From: Progne subis subis
Lineage: Eukaryota; Chordata; Aves; Passeriformes; Hirundinidae
DNA length: 64,000 nt
Assembly: GCA_022316685.1 (NCBI GenBank)
Contig: JAKJHU010000026.1
Location: forward strand, 186,001 to 250,000
Direction: 5' to 3'
The position numbers and the translations under genes were made by a program. The notes under the pieces were generated by a model, which saw only the letters and a program-made list of their open reading frames with translations, was not told the DNA's origin and did no database searches. Below are positions 12,439 through 23,694 of this stretch, piece after piece; within the stretch, counting starts at the first letter, position 1, and each line of letters begins with the position of its first letter.

Positions 12439-15180
12439 AGATATTATAAGGTGATAAGAGTAGACAAATTCTTACGCCTGTCTAAAACACACAAGCCTGG
12501 CACAACGTTGTGTCATCAGGTAAAAACGTACAGACTTTATCTGCCAGGAGTCTGTAACACACCATAGTAGCTATACTGACAATCAAGCATTCCAAAACAG
12601 TGGTGTTTCAATACAGTGCTCAACACGGCTCAGTCTGTCTTCCACAGCATCAGGCAAATTACAGCTTTACACAGCTGAATTTCCCCTTCTCCTACATTTC
12701 TTCTGACCTGCAAAAAGACAGACAACCACATTTCAACATTTCCAGCAAATTTAATTCCCCACCATCACTGTTGTGCTATTTTCCTTTATGGCCACGCCCA
12801 TCTCCTTAAACTGTTGTTGTCAGTTTGGCTGTCAGCACTGATCATGTCAGATATCCCAGAAATGGGAGCATTCAAGAATGGTGAAAAATACGATATTACA
12901 GGATGAGATACTGCAAGAAAATGACTGCCTTACACTTATCTTCTAGGAAACAGAATCCTGACAGTAAACATTCAAAAATTGTTTCTGGAGCTGTAGTGTT
13001 TCAGACTTCCAGTAATCCTTGTTTGGAAGTGTGAGTAGATCACAATTTTGTGGCACAGCTTGATATCAAGTAAGACCAGCTCGGCTAACGAGATGGGAAG
13101 CCACATCTATCATGCCTCTGCAGTGGAAAGCTAACAAAGTACAGTATTTTTTAAAAGACATTCACTTTTCAGATTAAAGAGTTACTTAAAGCCTGAAGCT
13201 AATTAACAGTTTAGAGGGGCAGGGGATGAGGAAGCAGCATCAAACATTGTCAGCAGTGTTGTTTACAGGCTTGACTCCAGCAGCCAGGTGACTGGTCTGA
13301 GACTGACCCCTGCTTTTCACAAAAAAACCTGAACTAGTTCCAGTGGGACTATGCTATTTATGTTACAGCTACTGCACAAAAACATAGCACTACATTTTGC
13401 AGCAAAGTGTAATTCATCATGACATATTACTAGAAAACTTTGGAAAAATGAAATCCAGTGAAAAGGGCAAAGAAAAATCTGATCATGGTTATACAAAAGA
13501 TGATGACAAGATAAACAATTTTTATCTACTGTTTTTTCCCTTCTACTGTACAACATAACTAAAATTGTACAGACTGGTACACAGCATTCAGGAAGATTTT
13601 TTTGCTTTTAGTTACATAGTCTAGTCATATTAATTTATTCATATATAAGGACAAAGTATACTGACAGGGATCAAAAAAAAAGCACCCTAAAATGGTATCC
13701 ATTCTAACTGCTCCTGCCAAGAGAAGAGATAAACGTGCCATACTCAAGCACCTCTGCAACTGCGCAACTATTAAGGAACTGTCACAGTGACACAAGCAAA
13801 AGGAGCTGCAAGGCCACTCTAAATTGAGCCAAGAAGGCTCAATTGAAGAGGTCCGTGATACATATGAGCAACAAAATCACGCAGTTCTTTCCCCATTGTT
13901 CTTCATCACCCCTCTGGAGTTCTCAGCCTTGGAGGCACTCATGTTCAGGGTAAGCGAGACCCAGTCTTCCTCTCCTCCCACTGAGCTGCAAAAGTAACTA
14001 CAGGATAAGTTTTGAGTGAACAGGATTTCATGCCATACACAGGCAGTTTCTCAGACAACTGATTCTTAATTCTGCTATGCGTAGTTCAGACTGTCAGGCT
14101 TGACCTTCACCTTTCACTTTCAAGTTCCCACCCTGTTTTATTTCTCTTGCATCTTTTCCTGTTATAGAAGGATTTGTAGTTTTCCATGCCATGAGTATTC
14201 AGCAATTCAATAGCTCCTTAAAAAGCTAATTTAGGATTAAATACCTCTTCTGACAAGTGTTACATAACATTTCCTATTTAAAGGCAGTATCAGTGCCAAG
14301 TAATTTATAATTTCAGATTATCAACACTTCGAAAAAATGTCATCATTAAATTCCACACTCATGAGCTTTTTTGATCTCTTAGATAAACTTGCGACAAATA
14401 ACCTGGAGCTCTCCTCTGGGTGGTAGCAGAAGAGAATCCTTTTTCCGCATTTTATATGCACTGTCTTACATAACTTTTAGAGGTTGTCCCCATGTCAGTA
14501 CTGATGGCACCAAAATGTGAAATTTGACATCAATGCTGCTACCCATGGAATAGAGTCCAGTAGCCAAACTATAACAGAGGAAAATATAACCATTTTGGGG
14601 TAAATAATTTTTCATTTATTCTTTTTTGGTAAATGAAACTCAAATAGCCCAAGTCTCCATGAAGGCATGCATGAAAAGGTCAATGTTCTGCCACTAGCTA
14701 CCACACTATCCTCATCTGACGGATACATGCCATTGTAGCAGACCATATTCAGTAAGTCCTTTACCCCAAAGGAATTCTTTTTTCACTGCCATGACATATG
14801 TGGACAGCTCGTAAGTCAAATAAGAGCCATTTTCACACTAACATCTCTTGCCAATGCAGGTTATTTCCACTAGCTGACAGAACTGAGACAATACACTGCT
14901 GCCACGGTAGCTGCAGTTACACAGGCAGAGTTGTGGGTTTGACAGCATTACTTATTCCACAAAGGGATATGAAATAAAACTTCAGCCTCCAGTAGACTTG
15001 CCAGCTAGAGTTCCACTGCTAGAGTCACATCACAAAGCTTCTTCAGCTTCGACATATCCTTAGGAGACTTTTTAGCTCAAAAATCATTATACTGATGGTA
15101 ATTATTAAACCCCAAGCCATTTAGAAATTTTCTCTTTTCTTCATCCCAGGATAAGGACACTGACTTTTGAAACTCAGTTG

Positions 15181-15243
15181 TTTTGGGGAGGAGTTTTTTT
15201 TGCAGGTGGGGTTTTTTGGGGGGTTGATTGGTTGGGGTTTTTT
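15181..15243. repeat. G/T-rich low-complexity tract
   Basis: The plus strand carries G-runs of 4 (15185), 4 (15208), 6 (15218) and 4 (15234) separated by T-rich spacers. It looks like the complement of the A/C-rich tracts elsewhere in the window, and its G-strand could form quadruplexes. Confidence 0.7.
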
Positions 15244-15774
15244 TGTTGCTACTTGTGTCTAAGTTAAATTAGTTTGGAAACAACAAAAACAGTCTGTTGT
15301 CACTTAGCAGAAATGTTTCGCTTGATGGTGTTAACATGTTCCAGCCTCTTGCTTGCCATGTGGCGGGGAATTGCAGAGGGTGAGGGAAAGGAAGAAGACT
15401 GAAAAGTAGACTGAACAGATAGCACCAATAATTTAGTAATAAACAATTTTTTATCAAAACATGATAGTGCTTATATTCAGTTATGATTTTGGAATTCTGG
15501 GAAATGTGATACTATACTGAAACAAGCTAACAAAAAATATTCACATTAAGACTCACCTGTCAAGAATAAGGTTTATGCATAATAAAGGCATATGCGAAGT
15601 AGGCAAGGACTCAGAATTTCTTAATACCATACTCTGAAGGCATTTAAAAGAATCCTTCTGGTAACTAGTGTGAGGTTCTGGGTGGGAAAGGATTTTCCAA
15701 CTTATTTAGAGATGTTAATTAACCCTCACAATTAACACTTCATTCTGAAGTTTCAGATGTTTGGCTTTGTTTGG

Positions 15775-15793
15775 TTTTTTTTTTTTTTTTTTT
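15775..15793. repeat. Poly(T) run, 19 bases
   Basis: A plain homopolymer following TTTGTTTGG. No attached element was recognised. Confidence 0.9.
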
Positions 15794-16281
15794 CCTTTTA
15801 ATTGAAGCATTTAAGCCTCAATCATTCTGCCCAATCCCAGTATTTTCCATTATATTAATCAGTTTCAACTTGTGACGAATAGTTATCATTTCCAGCCTTC
15901 TATTAATGTCCCTTAATTTTTCTTTCCTTTGACTGACTGGTTGCAAATAAACGTTCCACACCTACACTCACACGCATCACCAAAAATCCTAAAGACATAG
16001 AAAAATAACTCTCTTTGTTTTTTTTTTTTTTTTTAATTTGATACTTTGCAAAGGTATGGTCTTAGAGCAAATTGATTGGGAGGATACAGATTCCCTTGCA
16101 AGAGTTAGGGTAATGTCAGTTTTTCAAGGCTCTTGAGAAAGAAGGGGGAAATGGACTTGATTCTGTCTGCATACCACATAAGGCCATTTTTGCATACCTT
16201 CAGGGGTGGTAAGTAGATATAAAGAATTTTGAGAACTTCAATTAAGACCTTGACAATTTGATATTTAAAGAATATCTGCTT

Positions 16282-16307
16282 ATTCTGTTTGTTTAAACAA
16301 ACAGAAT
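16282..16307. repeat. Perfect 26-bp palindrome
   Basis: Thirteen bases, ATTCTGTTTGTTT, are followed directly by their exact reverse complement, with the symmetry axis between 16294 and 16295 and no spacer. Such a sequence can extrude as a cruciform. No function can be read from it. Confidence 0.95.
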
Positions 16308-18934
16308 TTAAACTGAATTTAAGCTGAAAATCTGTTGAGTGCTAGTAAGCTAAGGTAATTATTGCACCTGCATAAAGTAATGCAAATACTCCTTAGGTAA
16401 ATCTAATTTGAAGCATAAACTTGGAAGTTACTCACTTACAAATTTACTGGCTAATTTGTGGTTAAATGATGAGCCAATTAAATAAAGATCCTAGACTCTC
16501 TTTTCAAAGAGCAGTACTTCCAAGTCAGAATGTTAAAGCAATCTGGGATGGGAGTTAATGAGGTTCAGCATCTTAATAATGCTTAAGTGCCTTCTGAAGG
16601 AAAAAGTCCAGCTGTTTTCCTGGTCAGAAAATGGGGAGGATACCAATAGGACATATGTATTAAATGTCTGCAGTAACACCTTTGAGCTTTTTTACACTCG
16701 ATTATTGTACAGTTGCATGGGGAAAGATACCCAGAAACGTGCTGCCTAGTTGAACAACTGAAGCAATACAAACTCCATGCAGGGATTTCTGTATTTAACC
16801 TTCAACAACATTTAAAGCTTTCCAAGGTGGAGAAGAGTTTGCACTGGTCCCTCACGACTGACAGCTCTAACTGCTGCAATACATGCCTGGAGCACCACTT
16901 GGTCAGACCCACAAGACTTGTGAGACCATGCTGTTGGCTGGAAGTCTAGTTATTATCGACACAGGCTTAAGTGATTTCCTCTAATTTCTCCCTGTAAGTG
17001 TCAACACACACTGACTGAGATGTCCTGAGACGTATCTGACCTCACAGACAAAAAACTACCACTGAAAGCCATGTCACTGCAGTGCTGACCAAGTGACATA
17101 TCATTAGAAAAACCAGCTTGTTATCGATAAAGTGATGAATTTCCTTGAGAAACATCACATCAACTGTATTCCCAAGACAGAACTGAGCTTATCTTTCAAA
17201 AGCATTTGTAAAGGCAGCTGAAATAGGTTAAAAATGGTACACCACTTTAGATGTCTCACACCTGGACCAGTAGTACAGTCTGATAACTGGTTGTAAGAAC
17301 CCCCTCCCAGAAGGTCCCTGAGTCTACATCTGAGAGAGATAACTCCTGTTCCAATGAGATAACAAGGTCATTTCCTTGAAAATCCTGAAATTAAGAAACA
17401 GGATAGTTTTGCAGGGAAGACAGAGAATAAGAGCAATAGCAACCCAAGCAGCTCATTATGCAAGGATTAGAGATTACACACATTGAGTAGTGCTTACACT
17501 AATCAGCCAGAGGTATACCACTGTATCGGGCTGCTCTGCAACAACATGCTATGACACCTCTCAATCTCTCATTTTCATAGGTCTGTTAAAAGGGAGATGG
17601 CAAATGTTTTCAACTGGGCCCTTTTCAAACAAAATCTGAAAATTAACACAATGCAGCTGATACAGAGACATATGCAGGATTTTAAGGACAGTTTAATTTA
17701 AAATTATCAAGCAAAAAATGGTATCAGGTAATTCAATGAGATATGGAGACTGAAAGAAAGAAGGCCAGGGAGGAGGTGGTCAATATAGTCTACTCACATT
17801 AACCTTTATTTAAGAAATATTTCATTAAGGACATCGTCTCATTTTCATACTTCAGCTCAGTAGACTTTTTTCCCCCAGTAGTGGATCTGAGGCGGGGAGG
17901 TAACAGAAGGATTTAACAGAGTTTTCCAAGGCTTGGAGATTCATTAAAGCAGACTGTTGTAACAATTTAGAGCTCTAAACTGCTGAATCAAGATTGCTAC
18001 ACAAGATTAAATTGACAGACATTTGGGAAAAAAAAAAAAAAATCAGTTAATGCCTCAAATGCATTTGGTTAGGGAAATAAAACTTAGACCCAGATTTGGT
18101 CATACTCTCTAAAAAATAGAAAAGGGAAAATATATTTCTCAAAGAACAAATACTAGTCAATATTAAGTCATGGCACTAACTAACATTTTTCCTCTATCAC
18201 ATTTGTACAGAGCTGCAATTAAAGACTTATTTAAAGAAAAAGATCTTATTAATGGGTTGTTAGTTTCTATAAAATCAATTTCAGTTCAGTAGCCCTGATT
18301 AAGTCTCAATTTATAAAAGTGGAAGGAGGCCAACATAGAAAATCGGTGCAACTCCCTAACAACATAGATTTTTTTTTTTTTTTTAGACAGCAGTTCTGAA
18401 ACAGATTACAAAGCCTTCTAATGAAAATCAATGACAGTTTAAAGTTATAGGCTTAAAGAGCAACCAAGGGTTTAAAATGTCAAAAATGGAAACACGTGCC
18501 TAAAAGCTGATTTTTTTGTGTGCACCCAAATTGGCTTTGTCAGTTCACAAGCTTAAGGCAAAAAAGCGACTTTTTGAACTGCCACTATCTGACATAGGGT
18601 AAAGAAAGTTCTCCACAGACCCACAGTGTAGAGTACTGAGCAACACCTTCTGTTGGACTGTCCATAGCTGATGTGAAGTTGTATTTTGTTTGCACCCACC
18701 CTTGGAATCCTCTCCTTGGGCACCTCCTCTCCTCGGCTCACACGATGTTAATGTCCAAGCCCATGGTGCTCTTCTTCCCTATACCTGCAGCACCAGCAAT
18801 GGACATTTGAGCCCACCAGCGGCTTCACACTGCAGGCCTTGGGGCTTAACCAGAGAATGCTTTAAATGGTTATAGGTCTGCTTTAGCTGTAACTGCAAAT
18901 ATTGATAAGGGTCAGGAAAGGATGGGAAAATTAT

Positions 18935-19393
18935 TTCCTAGAGCTGGACAGTGACTCTAGATATTGAGAGCAGTCCTGAGGAGAAAGTCTCAGAGGTACT
19001 GGTGGACAAGAAGCTTGACATGAGCCAGCAATGTGCACTTGGAGGCCAGAAGGCTGCATCATAGGCTCCATCCAAAGCAGAGGGGCCAGCAGGGTGAGGG
19101 AGGGGATACTGCCCCTCTGCTCTGGTGACACTCCACCTGCAGTGCTGCATCCAGCTCTGGGGGCCCACCATAAGACAGATGTGGAATTACTGACACAAGT
19201 TCATATGAGGACCATAAAGAGGATCAGAGGGCTGGAGAACTTGCCCTGTGAAGGCAGGCTGAAGCACTGGATTGGATGGGGCTCTGAGCAGCCTGGTCCG
19301 TTGGAAGGTGTTCCTGCCCACGTCAGGGTGGTTGGAACTATCTGATTTTTAAGGTATCTTCCAACCCAAAGCATTCCATGATTCTGTGACTCT
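18935..19393 (+). mobile_element. CR1 LINE 3' end, plus strand
   Basis: The segment opens with AGAGCTGGACAGTGACTC...GAGAGCAGTCCTGAGGAG and GACATGAGCCAGCAATGTGCACTTGGAGGCC, the end of the CR1 reverse-transcriptase frame. This part is often conserved as 'Met-Ser-x-Gln-Cys-Ala'. It runs through CTCTGCTCTGGTGACACTCC and AGCTCTGGGGGCCCACCATAAG. It ends in TCTTCCAACCCAAAGCATTCCATGATTCTGTGACTC, the typical 3' tail. About 460 bases remain of an element of roughly 4.5 kb. Frameshifts break the protein frame. Confidence 0.92.
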
Positions 19394-20129
19394 ACAATGA
19401 CCTATTTTCTAGAGCTTGACAGGAGATTTCTTTGCTACTGCTTCATGCCAACTGCCATGACGCGCTTTAACCTTGTTGTGATAATGGTCTGAGTGAGTCC
19501 TTGTGCAGCCACCCTTCGAGTCATTTAGAAAACAAAGAGCAGCTGAACAGACTGCAAATATATAAAGACAGACCTAAACAGACCTGAGACCAAGGGGGAA
19601 GCTTGCCTCTCATGCTGACAGTATCTCACCACTCCCAGAGAAGGGCCAAGGACATCAGTCGCTGCCCTGCCCCCTGTCCTCAATGCCACTGACTTCAGAG
19701 CCCAGGTGATGTTACATGAGCATGACACAAAAGGAGTCAAATGAAGGACATATCTGAACCACTTTAAACATAATGAGGTTTTTTGAATCCAAGATACCTT
19801 GGCATTATTAGCCCAACTAAAATGACACTTCTTGATTAGACTGCTACAATTTCAATTAGACTAACAATAAATTCTTATTTTTGTGGGTAACGTGTGCTTC
19901 TTTGACCTACAAAAATACACCAGGTGTAGTGCAACACTGTACACTTCTAAGCATGATTGCTTAGCTCCTGCTTTCTGTATTTATGAAGAACACAAATCCC
20001 TGTTCTTTCACACACATAGTGCGACTCCTCCCTGCTCTCCCTTCACAGTGGTAGAATGGATGCCTTAAGATTTTAGCCTTTATATTTTTCAAATCCTCTA
20101 CTGCATTAGTGCACAGGTCTAAACTCCAT
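19394..20129. other. Non-coding DNA, no gene seen
   Basis: No gene or named repeat is visible. A moderately GC-rich stretch at 19500-19740 is open for 71 codons on the minus strand but resembles nothing I know. Confidence 0.5.
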
Positions 20130-20505
20130 ATAAAGTGTAGTTAACTGTCTTCCGATTTTGGTTAGACAAAACCCTCTGGGCCTGTGATCCAAGGACACAC
20201 CACAGCCTCAGATCTGGAAAAGTATAAACGAAAGTGAATTGGGAGGGCAAACTGGGGGTATATGACTTCATTACCTGAATGCTGTAATTGGAGAATCAAT
20301 ACCTAATATGGTAATAAACCACACTTATATCTGTCTGAGAAACTTGTGACCGTTGTCCATCTTGGGTGTAGCCTCTGCGAGGCTTTTGACCACCTAAGGT
20401 GTATCTACTGAAGACCTTTAATAGATACCCACATCATTCTCCTAACTCTGTCTAGCCTCTGTTCTAGGTAGCCACTCAAAAGCATCAGAATACTGGCACA
20501 GTAGG
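20130..20505 (+). mobile_element. Possible degenerate LTR (ERVL-like)
   Basis: The text from GGGCCTGTGATCCAAGG through TATATGACTTCATTACCTGAATGCTGTAATTGGAGAATCAATACC has the feel of an old avian ERVL-type LTR. It contains an ATTGG box and, at 20313-20318, an AATAAA signal followed by a T/G-rich stretch, then a second, degraded AATAGA near 20420. The termini are not clear (a TGTAG at about 20137 is one candidate start) and no target-site duplication was found. This is recognition from memory of family style only. A non-LTR origin or unique sequence is quite possible. Confidence 0.35.
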
Positions 20506-20827
20506 AACAGCGTCTTCACTGTGCCTCTCCTCTATCTGTTGGCCAGAAAAACCAACCAACTAAAACAAAAAACACACACCTCCTCCACCACCATGCATTT
20601 TTCCATCCACAGCAAGCACAAGCACTGATCCCAAGGTGCTGTCCAACAAAACTTTACCGGGGAAGAAGGGATGGGTGCACATTGCATTAATGCAGTCAAA
20701 TGTAACACAGGGGTGCAGTGCCTGTTAACAGTAGAGATGTCTTTTTCATGCTTCACTGAGTGGAAAATGTATGTGCTTGCCTGCTCTGGATAAACATACT
20801 AACTCCATAACGTGAGTTCTTGTAATT

Positions 20828-20858
20828 CTGAATGAATGAATAAGTGAGTGAATGAATA
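20828..20858. repeat. Short imperfect (GAAT)n microsatellite
   Basis: GAATGAATGAATAAGTGAGTGAATGAATA is a tetranucleotide tract with a few substitutions. Confidence 0.8.
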
Positions 20859-21573
20859 CCAAAATGAATACAGGATACTAACGGCGCATAGAAAATTAAC
20901 TTTCAGGAATCACCTTCATATCAATATTGGGAACTTTCTGCATTCTTTAGAGCTTCCTTTTCAGAATTACAAATCTGAGAGATCAAGCAAAATATGTTAG
21001 CATAGGAACACCATTCTTCATGTATCATAAGAGATCAGTAACATTAGTCTATCAGCCTGACACAGAATTATTTTTAATCACTACCCAATCTCCCACCTGC
21101 AGAAATAATTAACATTTTTGAGCTTTATATCACAGATCGAAATTGTATGGAATTGAATGGATTGAATTCAAATGAACTCTTCTCTGTATGAACTAATAAT
21201 TTCCTTTTCCTTTTGACTGCCTAATGTATAAAAATGTTATTTATACAGAATCTATGTATCATTACCAAACAATACCACTGAATTAAGTTAAATTTCCTTC
21301 TGCTTACTAAACCTGTTCATGCACACACATGCCAATGTCTGAAAGTACGCTACATGAAATGTCACCTTCCCAAGATAGTATGTCCACAAAATATTATAAG
21401 TACAAGCTTATTAAAGGGTGGCAAATAAAATCCTGAAGCATAAAAACACAAAGACCACAAATACCCCTACAATCAAGTCCAAATAATCAAGACAATTCCC
21501 AGAACAGAAAGAGGCAGCAGAAAAAGCTGGAGAATAAAGTACATTAAGTAATGACCTCAGCACCTTCTCCACT

Positions 21574-21628
21574 AAAAAGAGAGGAAAAGAGAGGAGAGGG
21601 GAGGGAAGAAGACAAGGAAGGGAGGATA
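21574..21628. repeat. Polypurine tract
   Basis: Fifty-five bases of almost pure A and G (one C) lie just left of the inverted CR1 pair. Purine mirror-type tracts can form triplex DNA; no function is claimed. Confidence 0.85.
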
Positions 21629-21640
21629 TAGTGCAATTTT

Positions 21641-21815
21641 CAGGGATCTACAGTAATCATCTAGTCCAATTGCCTGACCAAGAAGTGAATCCCATTATGA
21701 AGGGCATAATCAAATGCCAAATTTTCTCTTTTCTAGGCACTGGCAGACATGGGACATTGATCACCTGTCTAGGAAACCTGTTCCAGTGTCCAGTCACTGA
21801 ACTTTGGTCAGCCAT
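21641..21815 (-). mobile_element. CR1 LINE 3' end, left half of inverted pair
   Basis: The plus strand reads AATCATCTAGTCCAATTGCCTGACC, then AGGCACTGGCAGACATGGGACATTGATCACCTGTCTAGGAAACCTGTTCCAGTG. This is the reverse complement of a CR1 3' UTR and the segment just upstream of it. The element points left, and the tail hexamers themselves are eroded. It joins a second CR1 end in the opposite orientation at about 21816. Confidence 0.75.
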
Positions 21816-21887
21816 AGACTGATCAGGTAGTTGGACCAGATGATCATCACAAGACCCTGCCATCTAGAATAATTCTATGGAATGGTG
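21816..21887 (+). mobile_element. CR1 LINE 3' end, right half of inverted pair
   Basis: GATCAGGTAGTTGGACCAGATGATCATCACAAGACCCTGCCATCTAG followed by AATAATTCTATGGAATG is the last 70 bases or so of a plus-strand CR1, including its tail. Its first 45 bases are the reverse complement, with mismatches, of the left end of the neighbouring minus-strand copy. The two elements therefore share the same terminal segment head to head. Confidence 0.72.
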
Positions 21888-23394
21888 TTCTAATTTTTTT
21901 GTTAATACAGAAGACAACCCTTCAATTTTCCTACAGAGAGAGGAAATACACTTATCTAAAACTGTGGAGCTCACATTCAGATTCTGCTGTCTTCACACAA
22001 AGCTGAGCAATTTCAGCATTGTGTATCTGTTTTCAGAATAGCTATAACTAGAGAAGTACAATCAGTTTACTCTTCATGTCAGATCAGCCTAGTGTTTCTT
22101 AGCTTTGATATGCCTCCATGCATAAAACTACCAAATTTATTCTCAATCCAAATGGTTACTCTTTCAGCTTTCCACTTCTGTCCAATGGCTTGTGGCAGTT
22201 CCTACCCCCACCTCCAGCACACATTGCCAGTTGGAAGAAATACTCCAAGCACCACTCCAAGTGTCCATATAATTAAAAAAGCACAAGCAGTCTCTTCTGA
22301 AAAGGAATATTTTCCAGAACCAAGGAACACAGAAGAATGGGATGTTCTTAGTGAATTTCTCTACCACTTAGAAAGACAGAGAAGTCATACATATTTGCAT
22401 TTTCTAAAAAATGTGATCTACTTTCAGCTGAGGAAAAAGCAAAACATTCAAGAGACTCAGTTTTATTTGACAAAAATATTTGTTAATTAATAGTTTGGGA
22501 TTTTTTTTTTTTTTTTCTCATCTGTGTCCTTATTTGCACTATCTCCTTGTTCACCAAATAGGTTACTAAATTAAATGGAAATTTCTCATAGGTGCTCAAC
22601 CTGCCAATTGTGCAGCATGGCTTTTTCTCTACAATTGCATTTCACAGAGAAAATGCTTTGTTTTACCATTTAATTTCTATTATAGTAGCAATGAGGAAAT
22701 ATTAATTATCTATTCCCATTGCAACTATGAAATTTAAGTTCTTCCACTCTTTCACAGACAAATGCTCCCTTTTCCAGGTGCATAAAACATTTTAAAACCA
22801 TTTTACACACTGGTAGTACTTGAATAAATGGCTCTGTAATGGTTTTTAAAAAGAAAAGCAAGTTTTACAGTTGTGCATCTTTCCTTGAGCACTGGGACGT
22901 CTGAGTCAGCTGAAAAAGACAGAACAAAAAACTAATTACTGAAGCAATCCCAAAACTAGGTGTTTGCTCAGAAAGGTGTAGCTCTTTGGCTAACTATACA
23001 ATCTTCTCACCTGCCCTTTGTCTCACGATGCCAAACAGAGTAAAAAATTCCACGAGAAAACAGGACAGTTTTTGTCAGACCTACACAGTAACTGGCAACT
23101 TAAGACATTTCTCACTAAGACCAAAGTACTGCAGCAGTATGTGCAATGTATACACAAACACAAGACATGATTATCTAAGATGAGGGACAAAAAAAGCACT
23201 TAAAGGAGTGATTGCTGACAAAACAACAAGAATTTTATCAAATCTTTACAGAGGGAAAGAAGGCAAAAGAGGAAAGTGAATTAGGTTCTGAATATAAATT
23301 TCCGAGTTTTTTCACTATTGTATTTTTTGAAGGTCTGTTCCTGCAGCTCCTTCTCATGTCATCAACCCCACTGTTTCTTTTTAATGTCTAAGTT
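21888..23394. other. AT-rich non-coding DNA, no gene seen
   Basis: A 132-codon open frame at 22092-22490 on the plus strand has no recognisable domain, signal or family likeness and is not called a gene. A poly(T) run lies at 22500-22517. Otherwise I see nothing. Confidence 0.5.
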
Positions 23395-23694
23395 AGTGAA
23401 ACAAATTCCTCAAACTTGGTTTAACAAAGTAGGAAGCAAAGCAACATCAGAAAAAAGAAAAAAGAAAAAAGAAAAAAGAAAAAAAAAAAAAAAAAAGGCA
23501 AAACAAAGGTGGGAAAAGGGAAACTTTTTGTATGCAAACTACAGGTAAGTGAAACAAATTCCTCAAACTTGGTTTAACAAAGTAGGAAGCAAAGCAACAT
23601 CAGAAAAAAGAAAAAAGAAAAAAGAAAAAAAAAAAAAAAAAAAGGCAAAACAAAGGTGGGAAAAGGGAAACTTTTTGTATGCAAACTACAGGTA
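23395..23694. repeat. Tandem duplication, two near-identical units of 153 and 147 bp
   Basis: Unit 1 (23395-23547) and unit 2 (23548-23694) both start AGTGAAACAAATTCCTC and end TGCAAACTACAGGTA. By eye they differ only in the internal A-rich tract. Unit 1 has four AAAAAAG heptamers followed by 18 A, whereas unit 2 has three heptamers followed by 19 A, which accounts for the 6-base length difference. Elsewhere the units read the same. This is either a recent tandem duplication or an assembly error around the poly(A) tract. Confidence 0.95.

Larger units (their letters stand above)
12439..18934. other. AT-rich non-coding DNA, no gene seen
   Basis: No supported gene. Visible structure comprises a 9-bp-stem inverted repeat at 13822-13844, a G/T-rich tract at 15181-15243, poly(T) runs at 15775-15793, 16018-16034 and 18370-18384, and a perfect 26-bp palindrome at 16282-16307. 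A somewhat GC-richer patch at 18690-18850 could not be assigned to any family. Confidence 0.55.

Noticed and set aside
13822..13844. 9-bp stem, 5-base loop inverted repeat resembling a terminator hairpin
   Set aside because: The DNA is vertebrate, so a bacterial intrinsic terminator is not expected, and stems this short occur by chance.
18690..18850. GC-richer patch suspected to be a processed pseudogene
   Set aside because: I could not match it to any gene on either strand, and there is no poly(A) tail or flanking duplication.
22092..22490. 132-codon plus-strand open frame
   Set aside because: No domain, no splice or start context and no recognised homology; its length is compatible with chance across 64 kb and six frames.
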